Assembly: GCA_018969115.1 (NCBI GenBank)
Contig: JAGWYZ010000006.1
Location: 1 to 41,736, forward strand
Origin: Chloroflexota bacterium
GTDB taxonomy: Bacteria > Chloroflexota > Anaerolineae > J036 > Brachytrichaceae
DNA length: 41,736 nucleotides
Direction of reading: 5' to 3'
Positions 24,576 to 31,656 of the stretch are shown here, piece by piece. The position numbers were made by a program, and so were the translations under genes. Each line of letters opens with the position of its first letter. Position 1 is the first letter of the stretch. Under the pieces are notes generated by a model. The model saw nothing but the letters and a program-made list of their open reading frames with translations, was not told the DNA's origin and did not search any database.

Positions 24576-26141
24576 CTAAAGTGGAATATTCCCATGCTTG
24601 CGCGGTGGGTTGCTGTCGCGTTTGTTGCGCAACATTTCAAGCGCGTTGATGAGGCGTGGGCGCGTTTCACGTGGTTCAATGATGTCATCGACATAACCTC
24701 GGCTGGCCGCCACAAATGGGTTCGAGACCTCTTCACGATATTTCGCCACCATTTCTGCTTTCTTCGCGACTGGGTCATCTGAATTGTTCAACTCGCGGCG
24801 ATATACCACATTTACCGCGCCATCTGGCCCCATCACAGCCAATTCGGCACTCGGCCAAGCCAAAACCAAATCGCCGCGTGTGGCACGTGGCGACATCACA
24901 CAATAAGCGCCGCCATAGGCTTTGCGCGTAATGACGCATAGCTTGGGCACAGTAGCTTCACAATAAGCATAAAGCAGTTTAGCCCCGGCCCGAATGATGC
25001 CACCATGCTCTTGCCCAACTCCCGGCAAAAAGCCTGGCACATCTTCAAATGTAATAATCGGGATGTTGAAACTGTCACAGAAACGCACAAAACGCGCGGC
25101 TTTTTCGCTGCTGTTGATGTCGAGCACGCCTGCCAATACTTGTGGCTGGTTAGCGACAATGCCCACTGAATGACCGCCCATGCGGGCAAACCCGATCACG
25201 ATATTGCCTGCAAAATGCTCTTGCACTTCCATAAACTGCCCATCATCCACCACTTTGCGAATGACTTCGATGATGTCGTAAGGTTTATTTGGCGTATCAG
25301 GAATGAGCGTGTCGAGCGATTCATCCATGCGCAATGGGTCATCTTTCGACTTCACGTAAGGCGGGTCTTCCATATTGTTGCTGGGCAAATAACTGAGCAA
25401 CATGCGCAACAAAAACAGACAATCCGCTTCACTTTCGGCAGCAAAGTGGGCTACCCCGCTGGTGGTGTTATGAATCATTGCGCCGCCCAACTCTTCAAAC
25501 GTCACATCTTCATGCGTGACTGTTTTAACCACATCGGGGCCAGTCAAAAACATATAGCTGGTGTTTTTGACCATAAAAATAAAATCGGTAATGGCAGGTG
25601 AATACACCGCACCACCCGCACACGGCCCCATAATGGCACTTAGCTGTGGCACCACGCCGCTTGCCATGACATTGCGCAAGAAAATGTCGGAGTAGCCCAC
25701 CAATGACATGATGCCTTCTTGAATACGGGCACCCCCCGAATCACAAATGCCGATGATTGGCGCACCATTTTTCATCGCCATTTCTTGCAATTTGACGATT
25801 TTGCCAGCGTGGGCTTCGCCCAAACTGCCACCCAATACCGTGAAGTCTTGCGAAAATACATAAATAAGCCGGCCATCAATCGTGCCCCAGCCTGTGACAA
25901 CGCCATCACCCAAGGTGACACTGCCATTGCGTCCGCCAACAAAGGCATCGGTTTCTCTAAAAGTGCCTTTATCGAGCAAAAGCTCGAGCCGTTCGCGAGC
26001 GGTTAATCGACCCTTGGCATGTTGTTGATCAATTTTTTCTGGCCCACCGCCCAGCATTGACCGGGCACGAAGATGGCGCAATTGCGTAAGTTTGTCAGGT
26101 GTATTCACCCCGGGTGTAACCCGCGTTGATGTTTCGGTCAT
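24576..26141 (-). CDS. pccB: Acyl-CoA carboxylase beta subunit (propionyl-CoA carboxylase type)
   Basis: This is the carboxyltransferase subunit that moves CO2 from carboxybiotin to propionyl- or acetyl-CoA, making methylmalonyl- or malonyl-CoA. The 521-residue product has the whole family pattern: KGRLTARERLELLLDKGTF, the oxyanion-hole region in CDSGGARIQEG, MGPCAGGAVYSPAITDF, the second half FEDVPGFLPGVGQEHGGII, and the C-terminal RKHGNIPL. The biotin carboxylase/carrier subunit is not in the window. Substrate choice between propionyl- and acetyl-CoA is not certain from sequence. A TATAAT box lies 12 nt before the ATG (26141), with no ribosome binding site. Confidence 0.95.
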   Translation of the reverse strand: MTETSTRVTPGVNTPDKLTQLRHLRARSMLGGGPEKIDQQHAKGRLTARERLELLLDKGTFRETDAFVGGRNGSVTLGDGVVTGWGTIDGRLIYVFSQDFTVLGGSLGEAHAGKIVKLQEMAMKNGAPIIGICDSGGARIQEGIMSLVGYSDIFLRNVMASGVVPQLSAIMGPCAGGAVYSPAITDFIFMVKNTSYMFLTGPDVVKTVTHEDVTFEELGGAMIHNTTSGVAHFAAESEADCLFLLRMLLSYLPSNNMEDPPYVKSKDDPLRMDESLDTLIPDTPNKPYDIIEVIRKVVDDGQFMEVQEHFAGNIVIGFARMGGHSVGIVANQPQVLAGVLDINSSEKAARFVRFCDSFNIPIITFEDVPGFLPGVGQEHGGIIRAGAKLLYAYCEATVPKLCVITRKAYGGAYCVMSPRATRGDLVLAWPSAELAVMGPDGAVNVVYRRELNNSDDPVAKKAEMVAKYREEVSNPFVAASRGYVDDIIEPRETRPRLINALEMLRNKRDSNPPRKHGNIPL

Positions 26142-26153
26142 AGTTATAGTTTA

Positions 26154-26159
26154 ATTATA
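26154..26159 (-). promoter_or_regulatory. TATAAT -10 box of the carboxylase gene
   Basis: Perfect TATAAT on the minus strand, 12 nt before the ATG at 26141, no good -35 box at 17 bp. It predicts a 5' leader of only about 6 nt. Confidence 0.45.
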
Positions 26160-26251
26160 TTGGGTATCATCACAATAAATAGGAAAATAGGAATATGCGC
26201 TAAAAAATCACATATCAAATTTACTATCACACTGGCAACGATCCCTCGTTC

Positions 26252-26632
26252 TTATCTTATTTTACGCCGATTAAGCCAAAGCAAAACTGCAGTTGTGAGC
26301 AAAGCCGCCCCACTTGTCAAAGCCAAGGCCCCCAAGGTTTGAAATGCCTCACTCGATTGGCTAAATGCCAGCCGATTGAGCCACTGATGCGCCAAATACA
26401 GCCCCATCCCGCTCAAACTCGCTTGCCACACCCAGCCCTGACGCCGATATACGCCCCATGCACAAAGCACAAAAAAGATCGCCCAAGGCAAACTACCCAC
26501 AGCAACATAGATCGGGGGCAATTGGGTTGGCAAATCGGGCAAGGCGCTGGCTTGTTGAATAGATAACGCGGCCCTGGCAATATTTACCATCGCAAATATA
26601 CCTAGCCAAGCAATCAACAACTTGTGCCGCAT
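26252..26632 (-). CDS. Small integral membrane protein, function unknown
   Basis: The 126-residue product has four predicted membrane segments (around 7-25, 43-62, 71-86 and 99-119) separated by short loops, and a basic C-terminus (NRRKIR) probably in the cytoplasm. I do not recognise a family. It ends upstream of the carboxylase gene by about 110 bp and begins 8 bp after the FAD oxidoreductase stop on the same strand, so it may be cotranscribed with that gene. Confidence 0.65.
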   Translation of the reverse strand: MRHKLLIAWLGIFAMVNIARAALSIQQASALPDLPTQLPPIYVAVGSLPWAIFFVLCAWGVYRRQGWVWQASLSGMGLYLAHQWLNRLAFSQSSEAFQTLGALALTSGAALLTTAVLLWLNRRKIR

Positions 26633-26640
26633 GATGACGA

Positions 26641-27603
26641 TTAAACAATCAGGGCTTCAACCCACTCTGCCATGATAGGGGTCCAAGCGGGGCCATAGAC
26701 ATTGGGGGGGATGGCATAAATGACACCCGGCAGGCGATCTGATCCACCTACAATGGGCGCGTGGTCGCGGGTTGTAACCACGACCCCACTTTGATGTGCT
26801 TCGGTCTCGTTGACCAATTCACGCAGAAAACGCCGCAAAAAACGCTGCACATCTTCGGCTGGCTCATTCGGTCGATTGTCTTCGGGGATATTTTGGTCGG
26901 CTTGCACAGGTGCATGGCTAGCCTCGGTGGTCGAATGCCAAACATTAATACGCACACGTTGATCGGTCGATTGTGCCACCATCATTTTGCCCCCCTCGAT
27001 CACCATTGGCAAGGTAATATTAAATTTTTTGTCGAGTGGACGCGACACCCAACTGGCGCTACGACCAATATTTAGAAAAGGGGATATTTCGGGTGCAAGC
27101 AACCCACTATATGCCCCAGTTGCAAAAATAACATGTTGCGCCCGCACGGTGTAACCATTACCCAAGACATGTAGTACGCCATCATCTATTTCAATTTGTT
27201 GAATCTCGATATTTTCGCGTAGCACAATATTCTCATGTGCCAATAAAGCACTTGTCAAAGTGTTGATTGGCATTAACAATGCTGGTTGGGTATCGACAAT
27301 GCGAATCGAAGTCGCAAAGGGCTGGGACTCACTGACAGCAATACTGGCCTTCATACGGCGTACCGCCACTTGATGTGACATAGCGAGTTGTGCTAAGCGA
27401 TCCATGCCATAAACTGTATCGCTGTTGTGTTGTGGTGCAGGGTCGGCCATCACCAAGCCGACCGAAAGGCGTGTTGCCCCTTGTGCTGCCGATTGTGCAT
27501 CAAATACCGCCACGTTTTTGCCCGATGTCGCCAATCGATGCGCAATCATTGCGCCGGTTAGGCCAGCGCCAATAACAAGGATTTGTACGTCGGACGAACT
27601 CAT
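26641..27603 (-). CDS. FAD-dependent oxidoreductase (DAO family)
   Basis: This is a D-amino-acid-oxidase/glycine-oxidase-like flavoprotein. The N-terminal dinucleotide motif is VIGAGLTGAMIAHRL, with an acidic residue ending strand 2 (AVFDAQS); VIFATGAYSG is the second FAD motif; and near the end come TTRDHAPIVGGSD and GVIYAIPPNVYG. The ATG at 27603 (MSSSDVQILVIGAG) is preferred over a TTG three codons upstream. At 320 residues it is shorter than typical DAO proteins (about 360-400). The substrate is unknown. A 75-bp palindrome lies just upstream. Confidence 0.87.
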   Translation of the reverse strand: MSSSDVQILVIGAGLTGAMIAHRLATSGKNVAVFDAQSAAQGATRLSVGLVMADPAPQHNSDTVYGMDRLAQLAMSHQVAVRRMKASIAVSESQPFATSIRIVDTQPALLMPINTLTSALLAHENIVLRENIEIQQIEIDDGVLHVLGNGYTVRAQHVIFATGAYSGLLAPEISPFLNIGRSASWVSRPLDKKFNITLPMVIEGGKMMVAQSTDQRVRINVWHSTTEASHAPVQADQNIPEDNRPNEPAEDVQRFLRRFLRELVNETEAHQSGVVVTTRDHAPIVGGSDRLPGVIYAIPPNVYGPAWTPIMAEWVEALIV

Positions 27604-27610
27604 TTTTGTC

Positions 27611-27685
27611 AATTACGAATTACAAATTACAAATGAGTCGCAAGGGAGCTTGCGATTCCTCATTCGTAATTTGTAATTCGTAATT
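27611..27685. repeat. AATTACGAATTAC palindrome, 20-bp arms
   Basis: The 20-nt arms 27611-27630 and 27666-27685 are exactly complementary. Inside, AATGAG/CTCATT and TCGCAAG/CTTGCGA pair too, so the whole 75 bp can fold into one long hairpin or cruciform. The arms are tandem copies of a 7-bp word, AATTACG/AATTACA. It sits between the peroxiredoxin stop and the FAD oxidoreductase start. Confidence 0.9.
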
Positions 27686-27690
27686 CATCA

Positions 27691-28146
27691 TTATTTTAGG
27701 TAATTAAAAACTTCTTGGGCGTGACCATCTGGTTTCACCGATTCCCAAATTTTTTCAATATGGCCATCAGCCGCAACAACATAGGTACTACGCTGCACGC
27801 CCCAATATTTTTTGCCATACATGCTTTTTTCTACCCATAAGCCCAGTGGCTGAATGAGTGTTTTGTCAATGTCGGCAACCAAAGCAAAATTAATCTTGTG
27901 TTTTTCGGCAAATTTAGCGTGAGATTTCAAATCATCTGGGCTAACGCCGATCACTTGCACGTTGAGTGCGGTAAATTGCGACAAACTGTCGCGAAAGCCA
28001 GCAGCTTCCGTTGTTCACCCCGGGGTATCATCTTTGGGATAAAAATATAATACTGTGCGCTTGCCCAGCAAGGTGGCGGGGCTGACCTCGCCTGCCGGGT
28101 GGGTAGGCAGGGTAAAGTTTGGCAATGTGTCTCCAACATTTATCAT
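27691..28146 (-). CDS. bcp: Peroxiredoxin of the BCP/PrxQ type, putative selenoprotein (in-frame TGA)
   Basis: BCP/PrxQ peroxiredoxins reduce peroxides with a peroxidatic Cys. From ATG at 28146 the frame reads MINVGDTLPNFTLPTHPAGE, then LYFYPKDDTPG, then TGA (28017-28015), then TTEAAGFRDSLSQF and on through VIGVSPDD to TAA at 27691. The TGA is codon 44, exactly where the family has its catalytic Cys (TPGCTxEA; Cys45 in E. coli). Both sides are intact and in one frame, with no frameshift. A stem-loop of bacterial SECIS type starts 22 nt after the TGA. The simplest reading is selenocysteine at residue 44. The usual resolving Cys six residues on is Ala. A TATAAT box lies 7 nt before the ATG. Alternatives: a sequencing error or a nonsense mutation of TGC/TGT. 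Confidence 0.85.
27978..27992 (-). promoter_or_regulatory. Candidate bacterial SECIS stem-loop
   Basis: Read on the minus strand, GCGACA-GTT-TGTCGC forms a perfect 6-bp stem with the apical loop GUU. The loop begins 28 nt after the TGA, within the roughly 16-37 nt range of bacterial SECIS models, and has the expected G-U at the loop start. It is also coding (within RDSLSQ). Confidence 0.6.
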
Positions 28147-28153
28147 GCAGTCG

Positions 28154-28159
28154 ATTATA
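28154..28159 (-). promoter_or_regulatory. TATAAT -10 box of the peroxiredoxin gene
   Basis: Perfect TATAAT on the minus strand, 7 nt before the ATG at 28146, no ribosome binding site between. This supports that ATG as the true start and a leaderless transcript. Confidence 0.5.
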
Positions 28160-28175
28160 GAATGGTTAGCTATTC

Positions 28176-28240
28176 AAAATTACGAATTACGAATTACAAG
28201 GCGCTTAACGCCTCATTCGTAATTCGTAATTCGTAATTTT
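28176..28240. repeat. AATTACG palindrome, 22-bp arms
   Basis: The 22-nt arms 28176-28197 and 28219-28240 are exact complements made of three tandem AATTACG words. The 21-nt interior holds AGGCG/CGCCT. It is the second member of the family at 27611-27685, with a different centre, so together they bracket the peroxiredoxin gene. The serine hydrolase ATG lies 2 nt after its end. Confidence 0.9.
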
Positions 28241-28242
28241 TT

Positions 28243-29712
28243 ATGAACACCGAATACGAAAATCTCATTACCGCTGCCATGCAAGATTGGCATGTCCCCG
28301 GCCTCGCCATCGCTATTATTAACCGCGACAAAGTACTCTATAGCCAAGGTTTTGGCTGGCGCGACTGTGAACAACAATTACCCGTCACGCATGATACGAT
28401 CTTTTGGATTGCATCGTGCAGTAAGGCCTTTACCGCCTTTGCATTGGGCCTATTGATTGACGATGGCAAATTGGATTGGGACACAACTGTGCGCTCTATT
28501 TTGCCAGATTTTGCCATGCAAGACCCCGTTGCCACTGAACGGCTGACGGTGCGCGACTTGTTGTGTCATCGCTCTGGCTTGCCACGCCATGATAAGGCAT
28601 GGTTTAAGGTGGCGGCCTCGCGTCATGAATTGATGCAGCGACTGGCACATCTTGCGCCCAACAAAGATTTTAGGGCGGTTTATCAATACCAAAACATCAT
28701 GTATATCGTGGCGGGGTTAGTGGTCGAGCGTGTTAGCGGCCTCAGTTGGGAGGCGTTTGTGCAACAACGCATCGTTGAGCCATTGGGCATGAGTCGCACC
28801 TTTTTTGCGCATGTTGCGGCAGCCCAAGCGGGTAATTTCGCTCAGCCATATCAACCCGTGCCGCTACGCCGCGCCACCGCAATCGGTGAAATTCAACGCA
28901 TGGCACATTATGCCCAAGAAAACTCGGCGCTTGGCCCGGCTGGGGGGATTCAATCGAACATTAACGATCTTAGCTATTGGCTGCGCATGAATTTAAGGTT
29001 GATGACCGACGATTTCCAATTGGGTCAATCCAAAATCAATCGGCAATCAACAATTGGTAATCTTTTTAAGCCGCAAGTGGTGGTGGGTGATGAAACCACG
29101 CTTATTTACGGTTATGAAGAATTTGGGCATTCGACTTATGGCTTGGGTTGGCGGCTCAATACATATCGTGGGCATTGGCTGGCCCAGCATAATGGCGCTA
29201 TCGATGGGTTTGGTTCGCATGTCTCATTTTTGCCCGAAGCTGGTGTTGGGGTGGTGGCCCTTGCCAATGTCGATGCCAGCAATTTACCCGCCACCTTGGC
29301 CTATTGTGCCTATGACCGGTTGCTGGGTTTGCCACCCATTGATTGGCTAGGGCGGTTTAAGGGCAAAATTGACAAGTGGCAAGCCGAGGCCGTTGCATTG
29401 CGCAATAAAGTTTTGGCCGAACGTAAGGTGGCGGCGGCCCCGCCCCGATCGTTGCCCAATTATGTTGGGCAATTTGTCAACGCAGGTTATGGCGCAATTG
29501 GCATTCGCCAACACAACGGGCACTTGGCAATGCGTTTTAATGGGCTTGATTTTAGCGTCAGCCATTGGCAAGATGACACCTTTGAAATTGATACCGAGAC
29601 CTTTGATGATCCTAAGCTCATGACTTTCCGTGTGAGCGCTGAAGGGCAGGTCACCGGTTTGGCAATTCAATGGGAGGCGGCTGTCGCTGCCATTGAGTTT
29701 GAGCGCACATGA
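28243..29712 (+). CDS. Serine hydrolase of the beta-lactamase/esterase family (class C fold)
   Basis: This is a penicillin-binding-protein-like serine hydrolase; such proteins act as D-aminopeptidases, esterases or beta-lactamase relatives. Catalytic motifs: SxxK in IASCSKAF, YxN in YQYQNIMY, and a late HNG in LAQHNGAIDGFGSH in place of KTG. The C-terminal 120 residues look like a DUF3471-type lipocalin-like domain (NYVGQFVNAGYGAIGI). No signal peptide, so cytoplasmic. At 489 residues it is of normal length; residues around 260-277 (QSKINRQSTIGN) are written in low-complexity words and may be inserted. The ATG starts directly after a palindrome, without a ribosome binding site. Confidence 0.9.
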   Translation: MNTEYENLITAAMQDWHVPGLAIAIINRDKVLYSQGFGWRDCEQQLPVTHDTIFWIASCSKAFTAFALGLLIDDGKLDWDTTVRSILPDFAMQDPVATERLTVRDLLCHRSGLPRHDKAWFKVAASRHELMQRLAHLAPNKDFRAVYQYQNIMYIVAGLVVERVSGLSWEAFVQQRIVEPLGMSRTFFAHVAAAQAGNFAQPYQPVPLRRATAIGEIQRMAHYAQENSALGPAGGIQSNINDLSYWLRMNLRLMTDDFQLGQSKINRQSTIGNLFKPQVVVGDETTLIYGYEEFGHSTYGLGWRLNTYRGHWLAQHNGAIDGFGSHVSFLPEAGVGVVALANVDASNLPATLAYCAYDRLLGLPPIDWLGRFKGKIDKWQAEAVALRNKVLAERKVAAAPPRSLPNYVGQFVNAGYGAIGIRQHNGHLAMRFNGLDFSVSHWQDDTFEIDTETFDDPKLMTFRVSAEGQVTGLAIQWEAAVAAIEFERT

Positions 29713-30527
29713 CTAATGCAAACCTACACGACAGTTATTTTTGTGATTGGATCAGCCAGCTTAGGGTGATGGCTGATTATTTGTGCTATTATTTGCCATC
29801 GGATATTTTCATGCTTTTATTGACCCCGACATGGCTATCATCGAATAAGGCAGCTTTGTCCATGATGAATTGCGTCAACAACTGACCGATGTGCTTTGCA
29901 CAGTAAAACTAGGCGATGGCGGCGATATATTTATATATTGCCTGCTTGAGCATAAAAGTTATCCCGACTTATGCATAGTATTTCAAGTGTTGCGATATAT
30001 GGTGCATCTTTGGCAACGACAAGTGCAGAATGGCGTCACTCGGCTTACCCCTATCATCCCTATGGTGCTGTATCACGGCGGGTATCAATGGCACATTCTC
30101 ACTCAATTTGCAGCGTTGTTGGGTCAGTTGGGAGCACAAGTCGGCTTTGTGCCCCAATTTGACTATTGGCTCACTGATTTATCACAAATGAGCGATGAGC
30201 AGATACAAGGGCAAATCATCACCCGAGTTGGGTTATTGGGTATGCAATATAGCTGCAACCCCACAAGCCAACGAAATCTTAGTACGGGTGATGGGGTTAT
30301 TACGCGGCATAGGTGATCGTAAATTGGCACAAGGGCAACTGATCCGGATGCTAAAGTATCTAACATCTGTGGGCAATAATTGGGAAAGAGCAGATGCGCA
30401 AACTGCGATCGCTGTAGCTGAGCCAGCCCTAAATTTACAGGAGGTAATGATGAGCAACTTCACCCAAGAATTGATTGAACGTGGTGTATTGATTGGTTGC
30501 AATCAAGGGATATTAATAGACGAATAA
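29709..30527 (+). pseudogene. Rpn family nuclease/transposase (PF04754) remnant
   Basis: The gene begins at 29709, overlapping the previous stop as ATGA, with HDSYFCDWISQLRVMADYL matching the Rpn start. It then shifts frame near 29810; the new frame has an in-frame TAA at 29846-29848 before GSFVHDELRQQLTDVLCTVK and the typical LLEHKSYPD motif with RYMVHLWQ. A second shift near 30250 leads to MGLLRGIGDRK and a C-terminal FTQELIERG. The parts are in order and complete, so this is a recently broken member of the PD-(D/E)XK Rpn family rather than a functional gene. Confidence 0.85.
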
Positions 30528-30603
30528 CGCGGTAATCAAGCCACTATTATTTTAAATTTGTAAAACACCTTGCTTTGTTTCATTAAAGCAAAAATTTTGG
30601 CAT

Positions 30604-31560
30604 ATGTCGGGGCAACACAGACTATACTCAGCCCTCCAAATGTCAGCCACAGCTTCGCTTGCCGCCGAGAACAATAAAACCTCGCCCCAACTGATTATCG
30701 CCTTGTTACTCGTATGGGTGGTGTGGGGGTCAACCTACAACGCCATTAAAGTTGCAGTGGGGGCAGTGCCGCCGCTCTTAATGATGGGCATGCGCTTTCT
30801 TGCTGCCGGTGCAATTCTTTACCCCATTTTGCGGCTGCGCGGCACCCCCAACCCTACTCGTAAACAATGGCTACAACTAGGTAGCCTTGGCGCAATCATG
30901 CTTGGCAGTGGCAGTGGGGCGGTTGCCTTTGCCTCGCAATGGGTGTCATCGGGCTTGTCGGCCACCGTGATCGCGACCAGCCCCATTTGGTTTGCCATTA
31001 TTTCGGGGTTAATGGGCAAATGGCCCAATAAGTTAGAGTGGCTGGGCATCATCATCGGGTTTTCGGGCGCGGTCATGCTCAATTTATTTGAAGGCGAGTT
31101 ACGCGGCAATTTTTGGGCGGCGCTTGCTTTGTTCTTGGGGCCAATCGGCTGGGTGAGTGGCTCGTTGCTCAGCCAAAAAGTCAACCGCGATGCCACTGCT
31201 CGTGGCGAAACCGTGCCATCGGGCCCAATGAACAGCGCCATGCAATTAATTTGTGGTGGGGTGTTGTTGGTGTTGCTCAGTCTGTTGCGCGGCGAACAAA
31301 TTACTTGGCCGATTCCAATCAGCGCCATTTTGGCATGGGCCTATTTGGTGATTTTTGGCTCGCTCATTGCATTCTCGGCCTACATATACACATTGCGGCG
31401 CGCCCGCCCCGCCCTTGTGTCAAGCTATGCTTTTGTTAACCCCATCGTCGCCACCGCTATTGGGGTTGGGTTACAAGGTGAGCGCCTCAGCCCCATTAGC
31501 ATGGTGGCAATGGCCATTGTGTTGGTCGGAGTGCTTTTCATCACACTAGCGCGGCGATAA
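30604..31560 (+). CDS. EamA family transporter (DMT superfamily, YedA/RhaT-like)
   Basis: The 318-residue inner-membrane protein has ten predicted helices in two EamA halves: the first begins LLLVWVVWGSTYNAIKVAV with the conserved WGS(T/N)Y, the second with AALALFLGPIGWVSGSLLS. The C-terminal RRARPALVSSYAFVNPIVA is characteristic of the group. It probably exports an amino acid or other metabolite. The start may be ATG 30604 or ATG 30640 (MSATASLAAENN); neither has a ribosome binding site. Confidence 0.92.
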   Translation: MSGQHRLYSALQMSATASLAAENNKTSPQLIIALLLVWVVWGSTYNAIKVAVGAVPPLLMMGMRFLAAGAILYPILRLRGTPNPTRKQWLQLGSLGAIMLGSGSGAVAFASQWVSSGLSATVIATSPIWFAIISGLMGKWPNKLEWLGIIIGFSGAVMLNLFEGELRGNFWAALALFLGPIGWVSGSLLSQKVNRDATARGETVPSGPMNSAMQLICGGVLLVLLSLLRGEQITWPIPISAILAWAYLVIFGSLIAFSAYIYTLRRARPALVSSYAFVNPIVATAIGVGLQGERLSPISMVAMAIVLVGVLFITLARR

Positions 31561-31583
31561 GTGTACCGAGTAACTCAACGTAA

Positions 31584-31627
31584 ACGTCTACGAAATTCTG
31601 GTTTGCTCGGCAACTCATCGTAGACGT
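31584..31627. repeat. 10-bp inverted repeat upstream of recQ
   Basis: ACGTCTACGA (31584-31593) and TCGTAGACGT (31618-31627) are exact complements 24 nt apart. The right arm overlaps the putative recQ -35 box (TAGACG, 31621-31626), so it could be an operator or the end of the EamA transcript. Confidence 0.5.
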
Positions 31628-31649
31628 AGCACCCAAAATGCGGTATATT
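31621..31649 (+). promoter_or_regulatory. Candidate recQ promoter, leaderless
   Basis: TAGACG (31621-31626), 17 bp, TATATT (31644-31649), then 7 nt to the ATG at 31657. No ribosome binding site. Confidence 0.45.
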
Positions 31650-31656
31650 TCTCAAA

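Noticed and set aside
27691-27984. Separate 97-codon gene with TTG start (C-terminal peroxiredoxin piece)
   Set aside because: The same frame continues upstream through the TGA into the correct N-terminal half, so it is part of one gene.
27951-28139. 62-codon minus-strand ORF over the peroxiredoxin start
   Set aside because: Different frame; the peroxiredoxin frame has family similarity on both sides of the TGA.
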